From Fagopyrum homotropicum (taxonomy: Eukaryota > Streptophyta > Magnoliopsida > Caryophyllales > Polygonaceae): a stretch of 64,000 bases of DNA. Position 1 is the first letter of the stretch. Each line of letters starts with the position of its first letter. The notes below the pieces were generated by a model. It saw only the letters and a list, made by a program, of their open reading frames with translations. It ran no database searches and was not told where the DNA came from. Below, one piece after another: positions 44,710 to 56,482 of the stretch. Location: the NCBI GenBank assembly GCA_033239125.1, contig BSWB01000008.1:17142001-17206000 (forward strand), written 5' to 3'. The position numbers and the translations under genes are program-made.

Positions 44710-45553
44710 GGTCCTTACGTCGAGCCAACGACGTAAAACAATGGCGCTGCTCGGGAGGCAACCCAAAAGAATAAGAAGAGGAGCTTCTGTCAAGAAAACC
44801 GCCCTTGCGGCTCATTGTCACTGCCCCTGCGGTGACACCCTTGCCCAACACTACACCCGGCGCTGGGCATGCATCTACCACAACTCTGACACCGCCCCTG
44901 CGGTGAAATCCCTACGCCCCTACGGCGGCCACTCTTGATATGCATCCCACGTGCCGCCCCCAGCGTTGGGCCTGCGTCCCCCTCTTCCTTGTTACCGCCC
45001 CCTGCCCGGCAGGTTTACCCAAAAAAAAAAAAAAATTAGAAAACCCAAAAGACCCTACACCTACCCACCAACCCCTTTCTCTCTCCTCACCTACCACTCG
45101 TCTCTCCCAAATCTCTCCCTCTCATACGCCCTTGCGCCCCTGAACCTCTCTCCACACCACCCTTGCCCACGCCCCTTGTGCCACTTCACCGACGCCACCG
45201 CCATGACTTCCGATTCCCCTGCACCACCCTCTTCCTTCTCACACCCATCACCACCCTCAATCTCACAAACCTTCACCCTACTACACTCCTCCCCACCCTT
45301 CACCACCAACAACCTCCTCCCTCCATTCTCCTTCACCTCCGGCGACATCTCCACCAGCCAGAAGCCACCGGAATGCTCCCCACCTCCACCACCTTCGTAG
45401 CTGTAAAGAATCGCCTCCTCCTATTCTCCCGCCCCTGCGCCTGCAAGCATCCGCCCCTATGCCTCACCGCCCCTGCGCATCTCAAATCCACCCATGTGGA
45501 AATAACAATAGAGGGTTCATCTCTTTCTCCAATTTCTGAACTTTCTGATTCCT
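44710..45553 (+). other. D spacer, copy 2
   Basis: C-rich non-coding tract with CCGCCCCTGCGGTGA words (44817-44836, near 44890). It lacks about 15 bp present in copy 1 near 13080-13100. Confidence 0.6.
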
Positions 45554-46603
45554 TTGCTTGATTACTTGCAAGAAATGGAACCCCAAAGAAAATACAAGAT
45601 GTCCGAGATTGAGAAGACCCGCTACGGGATTGTGCAAGATCGGGATGTATATGCAACTCGGTTTTTGCACATTCCGACATTGGAGACGCTGGGCATGTTG
45701 GAGAGCATGCAATCCTTCCTCACCAACGCTGGGCTCGGGGACTTTCTGAAGAAGAGTGCTCCAACATATCCCAAGCTCAACCGACATTTCATAGCCACCT
45801 TAAACATGGAGAAGGAGGATCACGTGTGTATTGGACTTTCCTTCAAGTTCAACAAGAAGAAGTATACACTTGAATACCTCCAAGTGCAGGAGGCTTTTGG
45901 GGTGACTCTCAACTCCTCCAAGAAATGGTGGGAGCCCATTCCTACCCCGGACCTTTGTGAGTTTTGGCAAGCGGCCACCAGCTCCGAGTTTCATGTCGGG
46001 GGTGAGTATTCCAACAAACTTTCTCACCCCTGCTTGAGATTCCTCTCCAAGATCCTCATGAGTGTCTTTTGTGGACATAAGGAGGAGAACAAGGTCACTC
46101 TTAAGGACCTTCCATTGCTCTATGCCTGCCTACCGATGAGTGAGAAGGTGCCGGATTGGTCGTTCCTCTTCCTTACCGCTTTGAAGCGGATTAGGAAGAA
46201 CGAACCACGGGATATTATTGGCGGCGGGGTGATCTCTTTGATTGCCGAACAGGTGATGGACCTTTCCGACCTCGAGTATGCGATGGCGATCCCACTCTAT
46301 ACGGAAGGAAAGCTTCGAAGGTTCAAGCTCCTCAAGAGGGACGGGGAGAACCTATTTTGGATTTCGTTTGCAGATGGGAGCCATATCACATACCTTCCAC
46401 GGCCTCTTCCCTTTGGAGACGATCTCTCCAAGCTGTACATCCCGGCTGATCCATTTGTGCCGAGGCGGGCTCAGGCGGCCATTGTGGAGAGACATGCTGC
46501 GAGCTCCAGCCGGGCTCACTATGAGGACAACATGCCCATTCCGGATGATGAGGAGATGCCTACTACAACGGGTTATGACGGTCCCGAGCTTAGGAGCCTC
46601 TAG
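45554..46603 (+). CDS. D env-like / ATHILA ORF protein, copy 2
   Basis: A 349-codon frame with the same length, start and stop as copy 1. Blocks FLTNAGLGDFLKKSAPTYPK, YTLEYLQVQEAFGV and KVTLKDLPLLYACLPMSEK are retained. The absence of stops in both copies over 1 kb, while neighbouring pol is gone, means either recent loss of function or little time since the duplication. The function of this protein family is unknown; no signal peptide or membrane span is obvious. In-frame AQMAALTNQHQAWQ follows the TAG, then the solo LTR. Confidence 0.75.
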   Translation: MLDYLQEMEPQRKYKMSEIEKTRYGIVQDRDVYATRFLHIPTLETLGMLESMQSFLTNAGLGDFLKKSAPTYPKLNRHFIATLNMEKEDHVCIGLSFKFNKKKYTLEYLQVQEAFGVTLNSSKKWWEPIPTPDLCEFWQAATSSEFHVGGEYSNKLSHPCLRFLSKILMSVFCGHKEENKVTLKDLPLLYACLPMSEKVPDWSFLFLTALKRIRKNEPRDIIGGGVISLIAEQVMDLSDLEYAMAIPLYTEGKLRRFKLLKRDGENLFWISFADGSHITYLPRPLPFGDDLSKLYIPADPFVPRRAQAAIVERHAASSSRAHYEDNMPIPDDEEMPTTTGYDGPELRSL

Positions 46604-46646
46604 GCTCAGATGGCTGCCTTGACCAATCAGCACCAGGCTTGGCAGA

Positions 46647-48413
46647 TGTTCCCTCCAAATGGTGTGTGCAAGCTTTAAATTAATAACCCTAGATGTAAGC
46701 TTAAAACAAGGATGCGAACCCGCAGTGTACGGGTCAATCGTAGTAAAAATCAAAGAATTCCAGGGGTCGATCACAGGGACTTAGTGAAACAAAGTCGGAA
46801 TAGGTAAGCTTTAGCAATTAGTAACCACAAAGCAATTAAAACAGTCAAAGATGATAAAAGTCAATAAAGGAAATATGCAATTCTAGGGATTAAAGCATCT
46901 AGTTGTGGTTCCAACTCAAGATCTCAAGATAAGCGGACAAAGCTGAGGTTTTTGCAAAGGAAAGGTGTTACTAAAGTGGAATAGATCACCGGGTAAGTCT
47001 CACTACTCACTAATCCCAAACCGTAACTCCTATTACCGGTTAAGTCTCAAGGAATTAAGATAAAGAACTATAACCTCAAACAAACACACCACCTAAGGGA
47101 CTAGAATCAACCTTTACCGGGTAAGTCTCAGGCTAACTCACAAAGATGGAATGAAAGCACACTCAAACCCCAATAAAGGATAAACCTTTATTACCTATAC
47201 TTATGATCTTAGGTAAACAAACAAAGGAATTACCGGGTAAGTCTCATCCTAGGCTTGCATTGAACCAGGAAAGGTGTAATAAGGATAGGATTTAGCAAAC
47301 TCTAACACTTAACTCTCAGTTTCGGATCAGATAAGTCACCTCGGTCAGCCAGATTCCACCCCGGCCGAGATGTTCATCGACTGAGCGAGATGCTTAGGGT
47401 TAAGGTAAAGACTCGAACTTTCAGGGTCCTACTGTGATTAAGATTATTCTATCATTGTTTTTCCCACAACCTTCAGCCAATCACCCTAGAATCACACAAA
47501 GAGATTAGCCACTCATCATCATGAAAGTATTAATTCAAATATATGGGAAGAAAGAGAATAATTGAACAAGAAAACCTTAAGAAAAAGGCTTCAATAACTG
47601 AATCAATTATCAGTTCACAAGCGTTCCTTGGATATAAATCCAACAAGACCACAAAGAGGAAGGGAATCTAAGATGATCTTATAAAAACCCTTCAAAAGCT
47701 ATAAAAGCTATAGACTTTCTTCCTTCAACCTTCAAAAAGGTTCTTCAAATCTCCCAACTGGATTATGGCTGCAGCGGTGTATAAAACACGATCGGTGGTA
47801 TAGCATGCGATTCGGTGTAAGCGGATGTCGGATTTGTGGGAAATCCGACCCTTTTTATTGGAAAATTACTCTCCAAAGATAAGATATCTTAGAAAGATCT
47901 CTTCCCATAAAAATAGGTAAAATATATGATCTATCATATCTTCTTCCTTCCAGGAACCCAGCCCAAAAATATAAGATCCTCTTTCCAAAGATAAAAGATC
48001 TCAGCCAAGAATAAAATATTCTCGCCGCGTCCCAGGTGTTCGCCTCAGTCCAGTCGACTTCTCTGGATCACCTCGGTCGAGGTGACTCTGTAGTCAACCG
48101 AGGTGAATCACAACTGAATGTGAAATCTCTCAAATCTGGTCCAAAGTGAATCTTTAATCCAATTCCATGATTCTTGGATTCTTCCATAAGCTCCTGAATG
48201 TAGCTCCAATGACTCCATACCTCCTTTTGCTCCTTTTTGATGCAAAACGTGCCATTTTACCTACGATTACAACAAAACTAGGTGTAGACCTCGATTCCCG
48301 CAAAGGTATATGAAATGGTAATATAATCACATAATATAGATACAAACATGCAGATTATTGAAGATAAAACGTCTAAACAAACCCCAAAATATAGACAATA
48401 ATTCATGCTATCA
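46647..48413 (-). mobile_element. C solo LTR in copy 2
   Basis: A single 1,767-bp C-type LTR between gcaga duplications (46642-46646 and 48414-48418), the same target site as full-length C in copy 1. Its first part (TTCCCTCCAAA, GCAAGCTTTAAAT, AAAACAAGGATG) matches the left C LTR. From CCCGCAGTG onward it follows the right C LTR at nearly all informative sites. This mosaic is what recombination between the two LTRs of one element produces. Confidence 0.95.
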
Positions 48414-48711
48414 GCAGAACGAGTATCAGCGGACCATGATGGAGCAGCAGCAGACTTGGCAGACCAGCTTTGCCATATCCATGACCGCCCATTTCGACCG
48501 GCGCCAGGACGCTTGGCAAGCGGCCCAATAGCAGTAGCTCGAGGCTCAACAGTTGGTTTGGCAAGCCAACTTTGAGACCACCATTGGAGGCCGGCTGACT
48601 GCCCAGCAGGACCGTCTCGACGACATCTACCTCCAGCATGAGCACTTTTTTAGCCACTTTCTATATCCCCCGGAGGAGGGTCCGGATGGTCCAACCGGAC
48701 CATCCCACTAG
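48414..48711 (+). pseudogene. D env-like ORF C-terminus, copy 2
   Basis: Gln-rich tail as in copy 1 (TMMEQQQTWQTSFAISMTAHF-like reading) with two adjacent in-frame TAG codons near 48530. Confidence 0.7.
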
Positions 48712-49375
48712 TGGGTATTATATTTCTACCTTCTCCACATTTATCTTTGCTTTCATTTTTCAATTTGAGGGCAAAGTGTGCTTCAAGTATGGGGGAGGGA
48801 ATATCATTTGCATGTTCAGTTTGTTTGAGTTGTTTTGAGTTATGTTTGCTTTGAGTTTTTAGGATTTGTAATTCAGTTTGAAATTCATATAAAAAAAGCC
48901 AAAGATGTTGTAAAAAAAGGCACGAAAATCCTTGGATAAATCGAAAATCCGAAAGGCGGTTTAGGCAAAAAGAAGGTAGTCCGACCAACATTAGGTTGGT
49001 GCAAAAATGGACTTGAGGGATGTGAGGATTAAGTGAGATCATCAAGAAAAGAATAAGAGTGGCAAGGTGAAAACCCGAAAGGGAACCTTGGCAAAATGAG
49101 CGACACCGAGTGTAGGTTTCCCTTCTGACGTTTGGCGGCATAAGAAGGGAAGTCATAAGGAGGTTGTCCGGGTAGGTCACTCTTAGAGCAATAAGGATGG
49201 TAGCTTCCTCACTTTCTTCTCATATTTTCTCTCTTTTTCCTTCTTTCTTCCTTGGTTTTTTTTCTTTTGTCTCCATTATCTATGTCTCTTACCCATGCTT
49301 CCTGAGGCCTTTGAGTCTAAACTGTTATCATTTGTTTTACTCGGGACGAGTAAAAGGTCCAAGTTTGGGGGAGTT
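48712..49375 (+). other. D 3' untranslated region, copy 2
   Basis: Non-coding. The polypurine tract AAGTTTGGGGGAGTTT adjoins the LTR; hairpin TTTTACTCG-GGA-CGAGTAAAA at 49335-49355. Confidence 0.8.
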
Positions 49376-49629
49376 TGATAGGTGATGGAATCACTATCAT
49401 TTAGGTTAGTTTTTAGTGTCTTTTTATTATATTAGAGTTAGTTTATGCTACTAACTTCTTAATCCAGAAGAAGAAGTCTAAAAGAAGCTAAACAAGAAGT
49501 TAGAAGCACTTGGGAGTTGAAGACCATTCACGAAGACAAGCTTCTAGTGCATCACCACCCCCGCGGAGTAGTGTCACCGCCCCTGCGGGTGACACTGCAC
49601 TCCAGAAACGCAGCCTACGCCTTCGCCAG

Positions 49630-51757
49630 TGTAACACCCAGAATCCGCGGGACTCGGAGTGCCACTTTGGGCTAGGATCTCACAATGGATCCTGACCCTA
49701 GCCTGACAACAAGTTCAGTGGACCTTACAACATGGCACTGACAGATATAAAATAAATACATAAAACAGTGTAAATTGTACGACCCAAAGTAAACAACAAC
49801 ATAGCCGAGTACAGAAAACGACATCCTCACACATGAGGGAAAACAAGACATCATCCTCATGCAGGAGGGGAAGGGTAAACATCCCAAACCAACCACCTAA
49901 TGTACGAGAGTCCTCGGCCTGTCACCCTGCCAGATCACTCAACAACGCCTATCCTGCAAACATCTATAACACGGTATGAAACCGTTAGCTAACCATACAT
50001 ATATAAGGTAATGCATAAGCACAAACACAATCTTGAAAGATAAACACATCAGCATGCTATCACACATTTACCCATTTTATCATCTTTATATAATGGTCAT
50101 TCACTCAAATCGTATATATATAGATAGATGAAAGTATGTGACACGAGGACCGATACATCCTCGCCTCTGAGTGCAATGTCCAGCTGTACGAGTATCGGTC
50201 ACACAATCAGTGTACCCTATGGGAGTGGATTGCGCCCTTCCTGTAAACCTGTCTGGCCCGACATCAGAGAACCTCCCAGACTCCACGGCGGGATAAAAGG
50301 GAAAGGTTATCACAGCCACGCAAAAGGGCATCAATAAAACATAGGTCGGTATAAACGACATCTCTTGCTATCATAGCAAACATATAACGCACACACACCA
50401 CTCATGCAAACACCCGATATAGGGATGGTAGCTAAGTAAGTCCTACGGACTTACCTCAACCTCGTACTCAGCTCAACCACAACAACCTCCAATCTTGAGA
50501 GAGGGCACTGCCTAATAACAAGGCATAAAGATATATCAAACTCTTTTCATCAAAGGGGTCACACCTAGACCCAAAGGGATCCATGAGGATCATACTCAAT
50601 CTATAAGCCTCACAACCAACTAAACCTCAATATCTCAGCAAAACTCACAATTCCTCAAGTCTCAAGGTAGTATCCAATCAACATTCCTCAATCTCAATTC
50701 TAATCCAAATTTAATTAATCCTTTAATTAATTAATTAGATTTCGCTAGAATAACGTTTTGCCCGTAGGCAACTTCTAAACCCCATGTCATCATATTCCAT
50801 CAAACAAACAACCCATAATCACCAGAATAATATAAGGACCATAATGGAATTTCTAATTATCCATTTTGACAAGCCTAAAGTCAATTTAGGCCAAATCGCA
50901 GTACGGAAAACGAATAAATTCATAACTTATTCGTTACTAACCCGATTTACGATCTGAAAAAGATTTGGAATCACAACGACGCAGGCTACACATGGATAGC
51001 ATCAAATTCGTCGGAATCTGAGCGACGGAATCTGCCTGGTGACATATATGCTCGACCAGCTCTTCATCTGCTCGGAAATGTAGAAACTCGGTACCGATAT
51101 GAAGAGAATGAAGAGAGGAATCCTGAAACTCAAACGGAATTGAAATCGGATTAGAAACGGAGAGTAGATCTGAGTTTGAAGGTTGAGAGAAATCAGAGCT
51201 TTTACGAGGAAACGTGAAAGGAAATGAATTAATAAAGGATTTTCCGCTATTTATAGTAAAGACGATAATTATCCTTTAGCGAAATCGATAATTATCCTTT
51301 ATCGATCCAAAGGCGGGTCGAACCTCCTTCTCCAAACTTCTCGAGATTGGAATATTAGATCTGGAATATTGTAGGGATAATTATTCCACAACTGCCTCGG
51401 AAAACGTGTATTCCTAAGCCGTCTTTCTTAGCCGTTAAGAAACGAAATAGCGACTCTTTTGTCCATTTTGCCTTTCCATATTATTTCATATCTAGGACAT
51501 ATCCGATGTCTTGATCATTTCTCTCAACTTCATTTTTATTAATTGGAGCTCCCAAATGCTCCGAATAACACCGGAGTGTAAAAATAATTACCCGGGGGAA
51601 AAAGTAAAAGTCTCCCCAAACGTCCAAAATTATGCTAGGAACATAACGGTGGGTCTCATACTCATCACTTGCAAAATTTTTGCGAGTTATATGTCAATTA
51701 TTATAAACAATTAAGTTATTCAACATTAATTAGAATTCGGAAATCCTAGCTATTACA
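49630..51757 (-). repeat. B 3' LTR (left)
   Basis: 2,128 bp, TGTAATAGC...TGTTACA in the element sense. Hairpin at 50436-50454; TATAAATA (minus) at 51248-51255. Copy 1 holds a truncated version of this LTR (35962-37934). Confidence 0.93.
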
Positions 51758-51854
51758 TCACACAACCCTTAAAAAATAGTTTCGTCCCGAAACTTGCAAA
51801 ATCCCAAAGTCATCTCGAACCCATAAGCCGAGGTATAACTCCCACTCTCTCTAT

Positions 51855-52270
51855 CGGAGGTATCACATCTCCGTTCAGAAGGTCATCCCCTATATCAATC
51901 TATAACCTCAATGTCACCATAGAGGAATCAACAACTCCAGAAAACAGGTCCATTACGCTACCCAAAGGCGTAGAGGAATCACGTTTCTCGCCATACCACA
52001 TCACAAGGCATAGAGGAAACACATCTCTAGCCAAAACATATCACAGGCATAGAGGAAATACATCTCTAGCAAACCATAAGCATATATATCGCATGGAGGA
52101 ATCACATCTCCACTGAAACTATGTCCATCAAGGTAGCATGGAGGAAAGAACCATCTTCAGCTGAATCCTAATCACACTCAAATAGCATGGAGGAAAGAAC
52201 CATCTCCAGCTATAAACATAAATCATACTCAGATAGCGTGGAGGAAATAATCATCTGCAGCTATGACATA
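51855..52270 (-). repeat. B 3' hairpin array
   Basis: The counterpart of the A array, read on the minus strand: CGGAG/CTCCG first from the left (about 51865-51885), TAGAG/CTCTA units near 52010 and 52040, TGGAG/CTCCA units near 52095 and 52190, plus damaged units. The order of stem types along the element matches A. Confidence 0.75.
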
Positions 52271-52439
52271 CATGATACATTACGCTAGCACAACAAGATC
52301 TACTAAGATCATAAATCACATCACAACTAGCATGGAATAAACACATCAAGACATATAAGCACATAAGCACAACATTCATCAAGATAGCACTAAGATCTAC
52401 TCGTGCTCCCACAGATGGACATGTCTCGACATAAACTCT

Positions 52440-53995
52440 GGATAGTTCCTCAGGATACTATCCTCAGTCTCTCATGTGGTCTCTTTAGGTCCTCACCTCA
52501 ACCACTACGTCCTTTAAAATGGAAAAGTCTTTCGAATGCAAGCGTCTCATATCTCATTCCAGGAATGTAACCAAATACTCAACAAGGATGTGGTTCGGCT
52601 TAACCACTAGATCATCATAACTCACCAGGTGTCTCGAACCTGGTATATACTCCCTCAGTTGAGACATATGAACATTGCGTAAACACCCTCTAACCTCAAA
52701 GGCAAAGCTAAACATCATGTTGCCTTCACAATTCTGGTCAAGATCCCAAGTAAACCGACATATTGGAAACTCGGTTTCCCTTTTATGCCAAAACATTTAA
52801 CTTTCACAGCAGAGATACTCTCAGGTGGTCATGAACTCTCACTTGAACGTTAGAGGTCGACGCCTCTCGTCTACATATGATATATGGCGACTCTGTACAA
52901 CCAACATTCTTCCTCTAATCAGCGTTACTTGAAGTATAAAATCCTGAATCGGATCAGGTGTTATTCTACTAATACTGCTAGGTCAATTCTAGCATAAAGG
53001 TATACGGCGTCTACATATGTATAATGCCTCATAGGGGCATCCCAAAAGATGCGCGTCAATCATTATCACATAATAAATCCATTAATGGAGGTAATCTAAT
53101 CATCCATGTTTGCAGTTCAATACATAAGCTCATAACATATCTCAAGGGTTTGGATGGTCCTCTCTGACTGACCATCTATTTGGGGGGTGAAGCGTAGTCA
53201 TAAAGTGTAAACTCATCCCTCAAAGCAGTATGTATCTGCTGCCCAAAATCTCAAGGTAAAACGTCCATCTCGATCAGAGATGATCGTTCTCGGTACACCA
53301 TGGAGTCTCACTATCTGTCTAGTGTACTCCTCAACCAATGCATTCGCTGGCACGTCTTTCTAATAGGAACGAAACGTGCCGGCTCCGTTAATCTGTCACC
53401 AACAATCCAGATACATCAAAATTCCCACTGGGCCTCAATCCCATCACAAAGTCCATAAAGATGTCCTATCACTTCCACTGTTGCACTGGTAGTGGATGGA
53501 GCTCATCTCTAGGTCGGAAATGTTCTATCTTGACCTGCTGACAGGCCACACACTGTGTCACAAATCTGATTACATCAGTTTCCATTTTCTCCATCAATAT
53601 AATCGTCTCACCTCGTGGTACCTCTTACTCGTACCTGAATGTACTAAGTAAGGTATACACTGAATGTACTGTAAAATTGTCTGTCTCACTCTACATCAGC
53701 AAGTACACAAAAGCGGTCATGACTCTTCATCATTCCATCTACTCTCATGGAGAACTGTGGTGCCTCATTACGAGACATCTTCTCTCTCATCTTCAACAAG
53801 GTCGGGTAGGTCCCCTGCTTCTGTTGGACCTCATCCAACAGACCAGGTAGAACCTTTAAGGCATAACTGGATATCCTCATCAAGGAACTGATTGTCCAAC
53901 TCTAGCCAAGCTGGATCTCTCTAAAACTAAGGCTGAACCGTCAGCCTCGTAGTTGTCTTCTCTTGAGGCGTCTTCTGTTCAAGTTGTTGGCGACA
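52440..53995 (-). pseudogene. B integrase and chromodomain-like tail
   Basis: Zinc-binding pair in CVACQQVKIEHFRP (about 53560-53520) followed by IFMDFVMGLRPS with the first catalytic Asp. Later readings give a damaged core and then MMFSFAFEVRG, MSQLREYIPGSRHLVSYDDL (52796-52554), the chromovirus C-terminus. Stops and frameshifts throughout, so inactive. Confidence 0.72.
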
Positions 53996-55593
53996 ACGTT
54001 CAACTTCTCTGAATAGTATGGAATCTCTGGGTTAAAGTCTTGATCAACTCGAGTCCTTAACGCTGGTGGTTATTCAACTGCGCTGCTAACTCTAAATCAT
54101 GCGTCAGGTAGTTCTCCTCACACGTCTTCAACTGTAGACCCACATATCCATAACTCCACTCCTCTGTATTAATATACGTCTTAAACTTAGCTAGGATATA
54201 TCACCGTATATTATGGAATCCCCAGAACCTTCGGACTATAAAAAAATCGAAGCAGAGGTCAAATGTCTCCTCCACTCTTCAACGTTCTAGCATATTGCTT
54301 TGACCATGCAATTGTGAGGGTCTTACTCAGAAGACTTGTAAAGGGATACATATTCACAAAACCCTTCCACAAGCGTGGGTAGTAATCGGCTAAGCTGAGA
54401 AAACTACGCATTCCCTTAATGTTCATCAGTATCGTCCATGTTGCAACATACTCAATCCTCATCAGATCAACCAAGATCCCACTGGCGGAGATAACATGGC
54501 CTAAGAAGGCTACCACTGGCATCCCACTCGTACTTAGAGAGTGTAGCATACAACCCTCTATCTCTCGACATCAGCAAAACTGTCCTCAGATGATCGGTCT
54601 GCTTATCTCTACTACGAGAGTATATCGAAATGTCATCAATGAAGACCACCACAGACTGTTCAAAGAAGTCGACGAAAATACTATTCATCAACTCCATAAA
54701 GACTGCTAAGGCATTCGTCATCACAAATGACATCACTACATACTTGTAGTGTCCATAACGGGTATGAACAGCTATCCTATGCACATCTTGCTCTCTCACC
54801 CTCAATTGGTGGTAATCTGAGCGCAAGGAAATCCTGAAAAACACGATTGCTGCTTGAAGCTGATTCATCAGGTCGTCAATACGAGTCATTGGATACACTA
54901 GGGCGAAGGAAGCTCGTCTCAGCCCACTCTTCAATCCTTCAGTTACAACATCTCAACAAGCACCATATGATATGGGCCTTCCTAATTAGTGTCGTATCAC
55001 ACTTCAACTTGATAACAATGTCCACACTCCGCTGCGGTGGCAACTAGACGGTTCAGTAACATGTCTATAAGTTCATAAACCACTAGAATATCATCCAACG
55101 TGGAACTATCTTCTTCATATCATAACATCAGAAAACATCACCTCCTTGTGTTATCAACTTCGTTGCTCATACGGCACTAATGACAAGACTCATCTCTTCA
55201 AAGGTCGTAACCTAGAAAGACCTCTGTCTAATCGGTCTCAGTAGAGATTGTAACAACCTTCCACTGATATCTAACATGACATCATATTTATTCATCCAAA
55301 CCATACACATAGTGACTTCCTCATGCACCTAAGGCATGACAAAGAAGTCTATAAACCATACACAAGTCCTTGAATAAATTGGACAATCACAATCTCACGG
55401 GTACCTCAGACCCCTAACTAGTAATTATGTAAAGGAAAGTCTATATTCTACTGTTTCCACAGTCAACTATTAACGCATGCATCGAAAGACATGAAGTGCA
55501 TAGCACTCACAACAAACAAAACTCCACTACGTAAACCATTAACAAGAATGGTACCTGTACGGCTAACACTAGAAGCTCCACTGCATATCATCA
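53996..55593 (-). pseudogene. B protease, reverse transcriptase and RNase H remnants
   Basis: RT is the best preserved part (54934-54467): MTRIDDLMNQLQAA, RISLRSDYHQLRVREQDV, and active-site box VVVFIDDISIYSRS. RNase H readings lie at 54300-54000. The protease entry is seen near 55560 without a clear active site. Confidence 0.8.
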
Positions 55594-56193
55594 CTAAATC
55601 TCGGGTCTATGCTCCTCAGGTATCACTGAGGTCATCGTCATAGCCTCCACTTCCATTCTTTCTACACCGGAAAGAGGAAGGTCTTGTTGAGAAGAAACAC
55701 CACCTTGTTGACAGAGAGGGGCCAGATGACCTAGTTCACCACATGTGAAGCAAATCACCGGCAGTTTTGGACAGTGTGGTCTTATGTGTCCAAGCTTCCC
55801 ACAATTATAACAAGTTCTCTTCTCACCAGAAGTCCGTTTAGAACGGGGACTACTCAAACGTCCACAAGCCGGTTTCTGCTTACCACTTGGAAGGCCTACC
55901 TCATCTTTCGCTAGTTCGACTCGTTATTTCTTCTTTGATCCAAAAGCTTCAGTTGGTCCCATAGATGTTGGTAGATCCGGTGTAGGTCTAACCGTTATTA
56001 CATCCTCATATACTTGGCGCATATATTCTTGAAACTCGGATCTGCTCATGGAGACATGATCATTCTCTTCAAACTCGTTCTCTACCATAGGCGAAAGAAC
56101 AGCGGAAACTGGTCCCTGACTTGACGTTACCGGAGGAAGAGGGGGTGTAACCCTACCTCGTCCCACTACATATACTCCTCTAGTCTGAGTCAT
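55594..56193 (-). pseudogene. B gag without capsid
   Basis: The N-terminus TQTRGVYVVGRGR then MSRSEFQEYMRQVYEDVI (56193-55924) is followed within about 40 residues by two complete CCHC knuckles, CYNCGKLGHIRPHC and CFTCGELGHLAPLC (55857-55594). These bind nucleic acid in Gag proteins. The capsid domain between is missing, as in A. One stop separates the parts. Confidence 0.82.
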
Positions 56194-56464
56194 TTGTAGG
56201 ATATACGCATCTAGGCTTACAAGGCTATATATATGTCATATGTATCGATATATATATATAATACATCCACATAATCCATAATACACATATATATACATAT
56301 CTATGCTGCAGAGATCCATCGCAAAGGTGATAACTTCTCGTACATTCTAACCCAAAACCACACTTAAATCCAAAAACGTTTTAAAACGTCAAGCCCCTTT
56401 TGGGTTCTGTTTATTTTACCTATCAGACCTTATTGCACGTAGCAAGTGCCATTGTTGTCAACAT

Positions 56465-56478
56465 GGGCTCTGATACCA
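56465..56478 (-). other. B primer-binding site
   Basis: TGGTATCAGAGCCC on the minus strand just inside the right LTR; initiator-Met type as in A. Confidence 0.9.
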
Positions 56479-56482
56479 ACTC

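Larger units (their letters stand above)
43551..51604 (+). repeat. Segmental duplication copy 2
   Basis: The 8,054-bp counterpart of copy 1 (11617-14743, one C LTR, and 34746-37934 total about 8,082 bp). The gene-like ORF of D differs at roughly 20 of 349 residues between copies, so the two are not an identical recent tandem. Confidence 0.92.
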
